The position numbers and the translations under genes are program-made. This document shows positions 47,350 through 57,940 of a DNA stretch of 64,000 bases, piece by piece. This DNA is from Beta vulgaris subsp. vulgaris. Lineage: Eukaryota; Streptophyta; Magnoliopsida; Caryophyllales; Amaranthaceae. The notes beneath the pieces are model-generated. The model was not told where the DNA came from. It worked only from the letters and a program-made list of their open reading frames with translations, and searched no databases. How positions within the stretch are numbered: position 1 is the stretch's first letter; every line of letters begins with the position of its first letter. The DNA is taken from NCBI RefSeq assembly GCF_026745355.1, contig NC_079204.1:6133103-6197102 (forward strand), in the 5' to 3' direction.

Positions 47350-49839
47350 CTATCTGCCTTCATTGGTCACCAACTGAGAGAAAAGCTCACTTGTTGAGTT
47401 GCCTAAGTTCTCATCACTTGTATCTCTAACAGGAATAATATTGCTAGGAGCATGAGGAACAACTCTAGTAACCGAAATCTCTGTAGTAAATGTGTCACTT
47501 GAGTCATCTGTTTCTGTTGTAGTCTGACCCTCTTGAAGTTGCAATGCATACTCCAAGTTCCACAGAACATCTCCCATAGTTGGTCTATCAACACCATATT
47601 CAGCTAAACACTTTTGTGCTGTATCTCCAAATTTCTTTAAAGAGCTTGGTTTTATTTGACCTTGGAGACGGGGGTCAACAATTTGCTCTAGAAGGCCGTT
47701 CTTTTGAAATTCTAAGGCCCATTCTGCTAAATTTACCTGTTCTCGTGTAAGCAAAGGATCCACTGCAGGTCTAGCACAAAGAACTTCAAGCAACACAACT
47801 CCAAATGAATAAACGTCGGATTTGTCCGTGAGCTGCTGTCTTCTAAAATATTCTGGGTCTAGATAACCAAAACTACCTTTTACACCAGTGCTTACATGGG
47901 TCTGATCAAGATGTGGGCCAGATCTTGAAAGCCCAAAATCAGCTACTTTCGCGACACAACTTTCATCAAGTAGAATGTTGGTAGATTTGACATCTCGATG
48001 GATAATTCCCTGAGCAAAACCTGTATGAAGGTAGTGAAGACCTCTAGCAGCACCAATGCAAATATCAAGCCTCTGCTTCCAAGATAATGGTGGCGAACTA
48101 CCTCCATAAAGATGCTTCTTCAGTGGCCCTTTCTCCACATACTCATATGCTAGGATCATCTCTGACTGCTCCTCACAATAGCCAACCATTGAAACAAGAT
48201 GGCGATGTCGGATTTTTGATAAAACAGATATTTCAGTTTGAAACTCGGGAAGACCCTGCCTAGACCCTGGCATGCCTCGTTTTACAGCAACTTTGGTACC
48301 ATCTCTAAGAACCCCTTTGTACACCATTCCAAATCCGCCAGTACCAACTATCAAAGTTCTGTCAAAATTATTTGTTGCGAATTGTATTTCCTCAAAAGAG
48401 ATCCTCAATACGTTCCTGTGTGGAGAGGCACTACCAGTACCTTCTGTAACTCTACTAAACATGCTTCCTCCGGTTGCACGTAATGTAGTCCAACCTACAC
48501 TTTCTGATGCAGGTTTTTGTTTCTTCCTGCATTTCAGTGCAAACAAACCAGCAAGCACCAAAATGCTCAAAAGAGCAACACCTCCAAGGACAGAACCCAA
48601 AATGATCCCCATGCCCTTTTTTCTGTGTCCTGATCTACTAACCTCGCTGTTCGCTATCTTCATGATCTCAACCCCGTTCAAAATTGCATTCTTCTTAAAA
48701 GAAGTACTCAACGAAGATGGACCAACACTAACTTGAATAGGTCCTGAATGCTCCATTCCCACAACGAAATCGATATAGTAAGGAGTTGCAAGCGAATGGA
48801 ATGTAACGGCAGACAAGTCAAGGTCTTTATAAGCCATTAATCCATTTATAAACACATTGAAATAGAGCTGATTAAGCCCAATACTAATAATATCACAAAA
48901 ATGCAGCCTCACTAGATACTTAACATGATCAATTACAGGAAAATTCCAGGTCATGTTAAAATCACTATACGTCGACATGTTGTCCTTATTCATCTCCTGT
49001 GCAGTCATATACACATTATCAGGAGCAATCTCCCTAGTAGCACCACCAGATTTGTAATTAGGACCATGATTCATACTCACTCGTTTCGCAGCTGACTGTA
49101 AAACCAGATAATCATCATCTGGTATCCAAGTCCTCCAAAGGGTGTCATTAAATGGGGTTAATTTCAAACCACCAACATTAATCCTATAAACAGACTCCAA
49201 AATTTGAAGTGACAAATTTTTATACTCCTTAAGACCAGAATTATCAAGAGACATTACTCCAAAATCAAGAATTAAGTTATCAGGAGCTGAAATAACTTCA
49301 ATTGCATTAACAAAACCAAAACTCATTTTGGCAGCATCAGGAGTAAACAAAATTTCAAGTTCATCAGAATCCACTCTTATTATGAACTCTCTCAAAGATA
49401 ACTTAGAAGCACTAAAACCATGAAAAAGTGAATACCCATTAACAGAAACACTAAATATTGCAGAACTAAGATTATAATTCTGAGAATTAAAAGGCAAAAA
49501 ATGGAGACGTACCAAATGAATACCCCTCTTTTTGATGCTCAATTCATAAGTAGTGGGCCCACCTAAGAACAACCTAGCTGAGTTGTAAATTGGGATTGAA
49601 TTTGGAGATGGGTTTGGGTTGGAGAGAGAAATTTGTGATGATTTAGCTGGAAATTTAAGTGATAGAAATCTGGGTTTTGTTAAATCCCCAACAAAAATAC
49701 GATTTTCAATTGTTTTGTTTATGTTTGAACCACAATTTATGAGGTAATTATCAGGTGGGTTAAATGAAGCAGCACAAAAAAAGCTCAAAGAACAGAAAAT
49801 TAGCAGAGAAAAGAGAAAATTAATCATCTGGGAATCCAT
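47350..49839 (-). CDS. CrRLK1L receptor-like kinase (At5g24010 type)
   Basis: Plasma-membrane receptor kinase of the Catharanthus RLK1-like (FERONIA/THESEUS) family, which monitors the cell wall and binds RALF peptides in well-studied members. Intronless, 829 residues, usual for the family. Residues 1-24 form a signal peptide. Two malectin-like domains span about 30-395 (NYLINCGSNIN near the start). A transmembrane helix is at about 412-437 (GIILGSVLGGVALLSILVLA), followed by a basic stop-transfer. The kinase has GTGGFGMVYKG near 498, VAVKRG Lys near 520, IIHRDVKSTN near 614 and ADFGLSR near 634, then the family hallmark VKGSFGYLDPEYFRRQQLTD. All catalytic residues are present, and RD-type activation is expected. 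The start gives an immediate signal peptide. The ligand is unknown. By overall feel it is closest to Arabidopsis At5g24010, whose neighbour is MinD. Confidence 0.96.
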   Translation of the reverse strand: MDSQMINFLFSLLIFCSLSFFCAASFNPPDNYLINCGSNINKTIENRIFVGDLTKPRFLSLKFPAKSSQISLSNPNPSPNSIPIYNSARLFLGGPTTYELSIKKRGIHLVRLHFLPFNSQNYNLSSAIFSVSVNGYSLFHGFSASKLSLREFIIRVDSDELEILFTPDAAKMSFGFVNAIEVISAPDNLILDFGVMSLDNSGLKEYKNLSLQILESVYRINVGGLKLTPFNDTLWRTWIPDDDYLVLQSAAKRVSMNHGPNYKSGGATREIAPDNVYMTAQEMNKDNMSTYSDFNMTWNFPVIDHVKYLVRLHFCDIISIGLNQLYFNVFINGLMAYKDLDLSAVTFHSLATPYYIDFVVGMEHSGPIQVSVGPSSLSTSFKKNAILNGVEIMKIANSEVSRSGHRKKGMGIILGSVLGGVALLSILVLAGLFALKCRKKQKPASESVGWTTLRATGGSMFSRVTEGTGSASPHRNVLRISFEEIQFATNNFDRTLIVGTGGFGMVYKGVLRDGTKVAVKRGMPGSRQGLPEFQTEISVLSKIRHRHLVSMVGYCEEQSEMILAYEYVEKGPLKKHLYGGSSPPLSWKQRLDICIGAARGLHYLHTGFAQGIIHRDVKSTNILLDESCVAKVADFGLSRSGPHLDQTHVSTGVKGSFGYLDPEYFRRQQLTDKSDVYSFGVVLLEVLCARPAVDPLLTREQVNLAEWALEFQKNGLLEQIVDPRLQGQIKPSSLKKFGDTAQKCLAEYGVDRPTMGDVLWNLEYALQLQEGQTTTETDDSSDTFTTEISVTRVVPHAPSNIIPVRDTSDENLGNSTSELFSQLVTNEGR

Positions 49840-50310
49840 TTTTTGCCTGTTTTTTACAAAAAAATTGTATCTTTATCTTTAATTATACGATTTCATCAAA
49901 CCAAATTTAGTAGTAATCTAGTATACTACTACTGTTTGAGTGAAAGTGATTGCAGAAGAAGAAAGCAAGCGAGTGAGAATTTCTAATTTTATTTGACGAC
50001 AAAAAAGGAGAAGTTGGACCGTTGATGTTCATATCACATGGATGATTTATCGTGGACATCCATTAATGAAATATATTTTGTGCTACCAATTTGGAAGACG
50101 CGTGTTTTATGGCGGGGCCTAGAAAACCACTTTGTCAATTTTCGTATTCTCATTTCCAATTGACTTTTATAGTGTAGAGTTGTAGACTGTTGAGTGTTGA
50201 GTATAATGTAACCATTATCACACTTGAGCTTGGGTCCTTGACCTACCTTCCCACCTTAAAATTTGGGATTCAATTTTTAGTGAGGGCACTTTAAAATAAG
50301 GATTTTTTAC
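49840..50310. other. Promoter side of the receptor-kinase gene
   Basis: Upstream flank on the minus strand. AT-rich; I find no distinctive element I would defend. Confidence 0.45.
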
Positions 50311-50311
50311 C

Positions 50312-51520
50312 TTTTTTTTTATAAGGAAAATTTAGATAGACCCCCTTAATCCGGGGGCCAACCTAGAATATCCTTACGGATGATAAGAGAAAAATCTACG
50401 TCATAAGGAGGAAAAGAATAAACAAGCGTCGACCAATGATGTCCTTTGCTTGCCATGAAGTCCGCCGCACGATTTGCCTCTCTGAAAATGTGGATCACTT
50501 GAAAAGAAGAAAATTGATCTAATTCCCGAGCTGCATCAGAGATAATATTTGCAATTTCCCATGGAATACGCCAAGAATTCCTAAGAGAATTGATAACTGC
50601 AAGGTTATCACCTTCAATAATGACCTTATTAAAGCCTTGGGCTAAAGCAGCCTGAATTCCTTCTATAAGACCCCAAGCCTTGGCTTCTAAAATAGAACGA
50701 GAGCTACCAAGAGCCTTTGCACCTGCTAATTTGACATCCCCGCTTTCATCACGAATAATGAAGTCACACGAAGCTTTACCACACTCCAGTTTTTTGAGCC
50801 ATCAAAGTTTAGCTTGTGGAATCCCGGAGGTGGGAAAGACCAAACAATAGCATCACCTTGACGGAGCCGCTTGGAAGAAGGGGGACAGACCTAGACGAAC
50901 TTGGCAAAAACTGAGGGATACAAGAATTTGCCTTCACCCAATTTTGAGCGAAGTTATTGATGACAACAACGGCGGAAGAGGTCGAGGAAGCAACATCTCG
51001 AAAAACAACTTGGTTGCGAAAATACCAGATAAACCACCATCCACTAGAAAAAAGATTAAACTCACCAGAGGGAAGAGAGGCATAGAAGTGATTAAGAATC
51101 TTACTAAAAGGCTGATCAAGAAGTTGAGTCAGAGGTGGAAATGCAGGCCACTCAAACTCCTAGTGCAAAGTCGCAAATGTGTCCACTGCAAATGGACAAG
51201 TAAAACATAAATGATTAATAGTTTCCGAATGAAAATTGCAAAAAGGACATTCCTGCGGAAGAAAGATATGACTACGCTCCAGACGGGCTTTAGAGGGGAG
51301 GCCATCATTACACGCTTTCCAAAGGAAATTCTTGATTTTAGGAGGGATCGAAAGCTTCCAAATCCAAGCGTAATCCACTATAGCTATATCGTTACTAAAT
51401 AAACCTTGAGCTAACAGGGTACCAGACTTCACGGAGAAATCCCCATCCGTCGTAAGCCCCCAAATAAGAGAGTCTCGTTGGTGATGGAGAGGAATGATTT
51501 GCCTTTTCGATTCTCTATAT
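50312..51520 (-). mobile_element. LINE 3' fragment (zf-RVT and RNase H-like domains), broken
   Basis: Minus strand. The 5' part (51432-51160) encodes a reverse-transcriptase zinc-binding region (WKLSIPPKIKNFLWKACNDG, CPFCNFHSETINHLCFTCPF). The 3' part, to a stop at 50346-50348, encodes an RNase H-like (RVT_3) domain: FDGS, EAKAWGLIEG, IIEGDNLAVI, REANRAADFM, keeping the acidic residues. A one-base shift near 50790 breaks the frame between FDGSK and GKASCDFIIRD. An A-run on the minus strand at about 50312-50322 marks the 3' end. The reverse transcriptase itself is missing, so this is a dead, 5'-truncated copy. Confidence 0.85.
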
Positions 51521-52524
51521 CATTTTCTCACTTTTAAAATGTCTGCTCGTTAATTCAAGCATTTCATCTTACCATCCTGTATAAAATGTACACACATCCA
51601 CACTATATTCAAATTTTGATACCACTAATTACATAAAAACTCTAAGATGGTGATAATAACTAGTAAACACGATTGTGAAAATTTAAGTACTAATTTAGAA
51701 TAAATTTAGTAATTAAAGATTTTGATTAAAAAACTTGATTAGATTATCTTGGTTAGAGTAAGTAAGGGTCAATCATATGCAATTTAATTTCAGTGCTTAT
51801 CCAAAAAAAAATCATAAAGTATAATAAGTTCACAAGCAAAAATAAGTTGAATAGAAACATACCATAAATAATGTAACAACTAACACGTATGGTATTTTAA
51901 AGGAAAAAGATAAAAAAATTAATTATATTATACTCGAGTTCATTCACCATACACTTGGACGTACTTATAGTATAGTACACTATCTCACATTCGTATACAT
52001 CATGTGATCATGTTGTGCAAATTATACTATAAAATGTAGGAGAGAAGAATAATTAAAGTTGGCGTAGTTAGTTAGAGGTCTTCCTTCCACCCGAACTCCC
52101 TTATGACAGGGGGCTTCGATTCTTTTCCTTATACTAAGGGACTATTTGGTTAGTGATAAGATATAATGGCAACTATAATGTAATTTAGTCCTTAGGGTAA
52201 ATTTGTAAGAAAATTATAATATCAATACCTATGGTAATGAAGAGTTTCATCACAAAATATGATTTCCCTTTATATGTTTACATTATCATTCAATACCACT
52301 TTCTCAAGTGGTAATGGATGGTAATAAAATTTCAGGAAGAAATGACATTGCATTTTCCTTACATATTTATATTAAAATGAATTATCAATTTACCACCATT
52401 TATGGTCAATTACCAAACGAGCCGTAAGGTTATGGTGTAAATTGTTATTTTATTTAAAATGGAAATATTATTGATGTTGCCAAAATTTTAGAAAAAAAAA
52501 ATAGCATAGGTACATGAAGGGAAA
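51521..52524. other. Spacer with a probable MITE
   Basis: No gene. At about 52136-52428 AAGGGACTATTTGGTTA and inverted TTACGGCTCGTTTGGTAA bracket ~290 bp, resembling a MITE; TIR identity is modest. Confidence 0.45.
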
Positions 52525-53146
52525 TCTATACTAATATATTAAAAGGCGTTCCTAAAAATAAAGAATTGTTGACATGAAGATTCGAACCCACAACCTCAAG
52601 TATGAAATAAAAAGATCCAACCATTACTCCAACATACCATTATTGTTTTTTCAATCAAAATTAATAATGATATATGAATGGAAAACTTTTGAAATCTATA
52701 TAATGAATGAGATAACTTTTTCAAATGAAAATGAGATGACTTATTTAACTACTACTAAGGCTATGTTTAGTTCACCTGAAATTTTCTGATCTGAACTTAT
52801 CTGATCTGATCTGAACTTATTTTTTCTGATCTGATCTGATCTGATCTGATTACAAGATCTTATCTTTTAAATATTTCTCAATATATAAGAAAAAATATAG
52901 TCATGTGGGGTCTTGTTTGATTCGTCTCAATGAGTACTTTATTAATATTCAATTATTATAATTTTTACTAATATGTAATGAAAGATATAATGATTTTTAA
53001 ATATAAGCATAATCTGATTTGAACTTATTTTTTCTGATCTGATCTGATCTGATTAGATCTGAAATAAGCAAAAATAAGGTGAACTGAACATAGCCTAAAT
53101 TGTAGCATAGAGAAAACCCAGAGCATCGCCCGGGCCCATATACTAG
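52525..53146 (+). mobile_element. Helitron-like element, 622 bp, with a nested Tourist MITE
   Basis: Starts A|TCTATACTAATATATTAAAA and ends CATATACTAG|T, with a GCCCGGGC palindrome just before. A tRNA B-box-like inverse (GATTCGAACCCACAACC) lies at 52579-52595. The Tourist-like element 52759-53095 is nested inside. Confidence 0.75.
52759..53095 (-). mobile_element. Tourist-like MITE, copy 2 (inverse of 44718-45068)
   Basis: TAA on both flanks. Ends GGCTATGTTTAGTTCACC and inverted GGCTATGTTCAGTTCACC. Interior TCTGATCTGATCTG arrays. Whole element is the reverse complement of copy 1. Confidence 0.82.
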
Positions 53147-53353
53147 TATTATTTTAATAAGTAACCCAAGTCTGGATAAGAAACTGAGAAATAAATAGAA
53201 CAAGCATGAATTAAAATATAGAAAATTTATTTAGAGACGAAAGTACTTTTTTTTTTTTTTTTTTTACCAATTTGACTACTTATTTCGTTGGACAACTTAT
53301 TACCCAAATGGGAGATTTTGCTAAATACCCACACATGATTGGCGTAGGGTTAA

Positions 53354-53662
53354 GGGCCTGTTCTCCCCAACTTATTTTCAATTCAGTTCAGTTCAATTCA
53401 GTTCAGTTCAGTTCAGATCAGTTCAGTTCAGACCAGTTCAGTTCAATTCAGATCAGTTCAGTTCAGACCAGTTCAGTTCAGTTCAGCTCTTGACAATACT
53501 TTTACTCTCACATATCACTATTCATTTCAGTTCAGTTCAATTCAGTTCAGTTCAATTCAGTTCAGTTCAGATCAGTTCATTTCAGATCAGTTCAGTTCAA
53601 TTCAGATCAGTTCAGTTCAGATCAGTTCAATTCAGCTGTTTTATGTCGAAGAGAACAGGCCC
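53354..53662 (+). mobile_element. Tourist-like MITE with expanded TTCAGTTCAG arrays
   Basis: TAA on both flanks. Ends GGGCCTGTTCTCCCC and inverted GGGCCTGTTCTCTTCG. Two arrays of TTCAGTTCAG/TTCAGATCAG units, ~110 and ~110 bp, flank a TTTTACTCTCACATATCA centre shared with 14605-14746. The long Ser/Gln/Phe reading frames here come from the repeat. Confidence 0.82.
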
Positions 53663-53756
53663 TAAATCTCCGTCAGTTGAAAGCAACGATCAGCCTGCAC
53701 AGCTAATTATTCCACCAGTAAGCTGATAAGCCAGCATCATAGAACTTGCATATTAC

Positions 53757-53988
53757 GAAAATTATGTGGGATACTAATAGTTGGAGTTACCACTTCCAAC
53801 CTTATAGTTGGGAGTCCGACTCTCATCAACCCCATATTTTGGGGTGTTTGTGTGGATTTATGTTTCTGGGTATAAATTCTCACTTTCCAGTCTCTAGAAG
53901 TTTTCTTATGGATTGAGATCCCCTTCCTACTCTCTAACTCATGAGGACTGAGCCTGTTTAGGCCAGTAAATCACCGAATAAAAAAAAA
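53757..53988 (+). mobile_element. Retroposed sequence with 18-bp target duplication and A-tail
   Basis: Flanked by ATAGAACTTGCATATTAC (53739-53756) and ATAGAACTTACATATTAC (53989-54006), one mismatch. The 232-bp insert ends in an A-run. I see no clear pol III boxes, so it may be a SINE of another family or a processed cellular RNA. Confidence 0.72.
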
Positions 53989-54389
53989 ATAGAACTTACA
54001 TATTACAATAAGCTTTTGCCGACTTTTTGGAACGATAATTGTAACAACCAAATCTTAGTTGGAATGCACTTAATGTTATCAACTCCTAACAATTGGAATC
54101 TGTTGAAAATTTAGAAAAGTAGAAACGTTTAGTTAATTCTTTTGTGTTTAAACAAGAAAAAAAGCTAAGTATATCAAAGGCACTTTCAATTTGCCTTTTA
54201 TCATAGGCACTTTATGCCATCAGAGGAAATATACAAATATTGCCCTACTATAAAAATGCAAGAAGTGGTTTTGTGACAGAAATATAACTATTATTATTCA
54301 AAAAAGCATCTAATACCTTCCCTCTTTCCAAATATTATTCTTCTCAATAACAAATTATAAAGTACATAAATTAGATTATACTTGTATTT

Positions 54390-54501
54390 TTTTATCCATA
54401 TGAGCCATGAAGGCGGTACAAAAAAGGGGAAGGGAGATTTGAACTTGTGATCTATCATTCACAACACCTCAATCTTAACCACTAGATCGAGACATCATTG
54501 G
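54390..54501 (-). mobile_element. tRNA-derived SINE (three-member family, copy 3)
   Basis: Flanked by TAGATTATACTTGTATTT and TAGATTATGCTTGTATTT. On the minus strand the head reads TCTAGTGGTTAAGATTGAGG, the B-like box GTTCAAATC, and the tail CCTTCATGGCTCATATGG plus A-run, as at 36664. Confidence 0.85.
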
Positions 54502-54879
54502 TAGATTATGCTTGTATTTGTATTAGTTAACTAAACAATTAGGACCTAAAGAGTTTTAAAAAATATATATAATAAGGGATTTAAGTTTGAAAAACATTAT
54601 CGTTTTTCTTGACAACCTCTGAATTTGCAAATTAGAAATGATGCTCCATACCTCTTCTAAGCTCTCTCACCTCCTTTTATCAGGAGGGGGTGTAATGAAA
54701 AATTTCACCGATTCTTCTATCTTTTTAAAATAAATTGCGACGCTTTCATTTAAAGAATTTATAGAGGAAGTTCAAAGAAATGAACATTACAAGCAAAATT
54801 ACAATTAATACAACAATGATAACATATTAAAACAATCAGCCCAAAAAAAGAGGTGAGGCATGAGGAGATGGAGGGTATT

Positions 54880-55140
54880 AAGTCCAAGCAATGAACTTTT
54901 ATCTCCTATGAAGTCCTTGTGTTTGCTAATGAATCCACAACAAAGTTGGAGCTTCTCACTTCATGAACAATTATAATGTTGAGCCACATTTTTAATGCAT
55001 TTAAGATGAATTTTAAGTTACAACGACCACCACTATCGTTGTTACACCACTCAATTGCATTATGCCGAATCCTATTCCAGGTAATATGATGGCTTTTTTT
55101 CGAATGCAATGGGTATTTTAGTGGCTATGGTGTATGTCTT
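54880..55140 (-). pseudogene. RNase H-like fragment of a LINE
   Basis: A minus-strand frame of 67 codons ends HEVRSSNFVVDSLANTRTS, resembling the C-terminus of plant LINE RNase H domains (FREANRAADFMA in the copy at 50346). Only this end is recognisable, so it is a decayed relic. Confidence 0.5.
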
Positions 55141-57160
55141 GCCAAAATGAGAAAACCATGTAAAGAAGTAAAAGTAATTTGAGGTTTTTAATGACAAAAA
55201 ACGTATGATAATTAAATTTTAGACCCTAACTATAAGAAAACTCATACAGTATCTTATTTTTTTAAAAAGATGAAGGGGGTCACTTGAAGTGGGATAAAGG
55301 AATTCCTCAAATGAGTCTGATGTAATAGGTGGGAAGTGATGTCCGCTATTACACCACCTCATCCTCAATCATATTTATATTATTGTCGATTTTAGTTTGT
55401 AGCCCATATTGTTATACTTCGAGTTTTTACAACGTAATAATTTATGCTGCTAGCCTAAGTATTATTATGATACACACTCATTAGCATTAAAGCGTCACTA
55501 CCTTGAGTTTCTAATAAACTTAATAATTCATATTATTAGCCTAGATAGTAATTTTGGAATATCATTATTGTTATTTTCACTTACTTTTTATATAAATTTA
55601 TAATCTTATAGAGTTATAGTTAAATGTGTTAATATTCATTAATATTATCTTCATGACTACCAACTTACTTTCCTAAATTAAATGTCCATATAATGTGGGA
55701 CACGATAAGCTATGATAAACCCATATTGGATGCCATGATTTCATCTTTTTTGGTAAATCTTACAAGGGTAGTACTAAAGATGGGGGATTGAATACCGTTT
55801 ACATCATTGTGCTTAGTCGCTCTCTAACACTAAAAGCCTAAAATAGGCCCAAGAAAGAATAACCAAAAAAGTTAAATGGTCCAAATGATATCATTTCACC
55901 GATCCTTTTAAGGCGATAAACATTTGGTATGTAATTGGTAGAGTCTTTCGAGCAATCAATTTGGCGATTCCAGAAAGATAAGTCAGTAGCAATTTTATTT
56001 CTTTAGTACAAGTTAGAATTTGGTTCTAACTTTGTACTAAAGTAAGAGACAATTTGGTATCAGATCTAACTTGGTACCAATAACTTGAGTATAATTTGGT
56101 ACAATTTAACTTTAAGCGTGCAAAATTATCATTATAACTTTGTTAAAGTTCTTCAAAGACTCCAATAATTAGACGTTTATCAAAGCTTCCTTATGGTTTA
56201 GTCTCCATAACAATTACGCATCAATTCACCCCATTACCCTTAAGCCTTATCCATCCTCTTTCTGGAGATTTATATTTTCTCCAATCACCATATTGTCCAT
56301 ATATAGATTATATACCCATATACCACCAATCTACCACCACCACCTTTCTTGTTATAAACACAATTTATGTCTTTCAAGCCCTTTTAATAGTGTCTTACCC
56401 TTCCGATTCATATATTTGAATATCATATACTCCCCCTTCTCTTATAAGTGCTAGACCACTTCACAATATTAAGTATTACATTACTTTTTTTTTTAATGTT
56501 GAATTCTCTTCGTTTCTCTTTTTATCACATGGGTACTAACACTTATATAGAAATGGCTATATATTGTTAAATGGAGTAAGAATTTACCCATTATTCCTTG
56601 AGTTCTTCCTTATTCCTAACTGTTATACTTCCTATATTTTTCTAATGTTTGTTGATGTACAACATTGATGATCAATTTCTCTAATTGTTAATTAGTAGTA
56701 CTTATAAGAAGTTAGATAGTTTGAAATTAATATTGCGAGAATCTAATAAAATCTGACATGACAATATCTTTGTCTAGTAAAGATAAGGTTCTGTGGTGTA
56801 TTGAATCCATTGTATAGGTATGGAGGTTGCTGCCCTTGAGGAAGTTTGTTTTCATCATATTATTGGTCGGGAAGGCAATAAATAAAGAAGCGAATTTCAT
56901 GGTTTCAGGAGGGGCACTTCCATAATTCTCCTAACCCTTTTCTCTCCTCTCTATTATGTTAATTGATTGGTCTGAAGGGCTATTTTAATTGCTTTTTAGA
57001 GAGAAAACGTGTTATAGTATAGACTAAGGGAGGAAGAATTTGACCTAGTTATTCTTTGATTGGTAAAAAAAAATAAAAAATTGTTCGAGTAGAAATATTC
57101 GAAGCATTACGATACGTAGAAAATATAAATATATAATACTTCCGAGTTCAAATATTGAGG
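55141..57160. other. AT-rich spacer
   Basis: No gene and no definable element beyond short TTGGTAC-type words at 56025-56110. Confidence 0.55.
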
Positions 57161-57940
57161 GGCCGTTTGGTTTCCATGAGGGTAAGGGAATGGAATCAAG
57201 AAAGGGGTAGAGGGTGAAAGGAAAGCAAAACTCTTAGATAAAAAATGTTGTTTGGTTGAATTTTTTTGTTTTTCTCTTACCTCTTTTTACATCCTTCCAC
57301 CACCATCCTTCCTCTCATGTTTGCCGGAGCCTCGCCGGAACTCCCACCGCGTCGTCTCCCCGCCGGAACTCCCACCGCGCTGTCACCCCGCCGGAAATCC
57401 CACCGCACCACGCCGAAACTCCCGCAGCACTGCGCCTGCGATCTCCCCCTCCCCTTTAAGATCTGCCATTTTCGACTGCGATCTCTCCCTCCACGTCGTT
57501 CTCTTCCGGCCAGTGGACAACCCCCCTCCCTGCTTTCGGCCGTCGCACCCCTTCCCCCTTATAGTCGCAGCCCATTCATTCTCGAGGGTGGTGATTTATG
57601 GGTGAGGGTGGTGGTTTTTCGAGGTTGGTCGTGGGTAATGGGTGGGTGGGGGTGGTTTTTCGAGGGTGGTGGAAGATTAATTATTTGGCAAGTGTGGTTT
57701 GGCGGGGACGATGGTTTTTCGAGGGTGGGGGTGGTTTTCCGGAATTGCGGGTGGTTTTCCGGCAGGTGTGGTTGGCGGTGACGGTGGTGGAAGTGTGACA
57801 GTTCGGTGGTTAGAGTGGAGGGGTGATGGTGGTTGGTGTTGGTGTGGGGTCAAACAATGGTGGGTGGTAAAGGAGGTGGTCAATGGTTGGTCAATGATAG
57901 GTCAATGGTTGGTCAAGGAAAGGGTAAGTGAAACCTTAGG
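57160..57940. other. GC-rich island with short tandem CGCCGGAACTCCCACCGC repeats
   Basis: After GGGGCCGTTTGGTTTCC at 57161, a CCG-rich stretch has about four ~30-bp copies of CGCCGGAACTCCCACCGC (57333-57425), and GGTGGT-rich sequence from 57585 to 57870. Open frames exist in several phases on both strands, as expected of such composition, and none resembles a protein. It may be a DNA transposon carrying a gene fragment. Confidence 0.45.

Noticed and set aside
48238..48736. Plus-strand frames of 81 and 154 codons
   Set aside because: They are antisense to the CrRLK1L kinase and transmembrane coding region.
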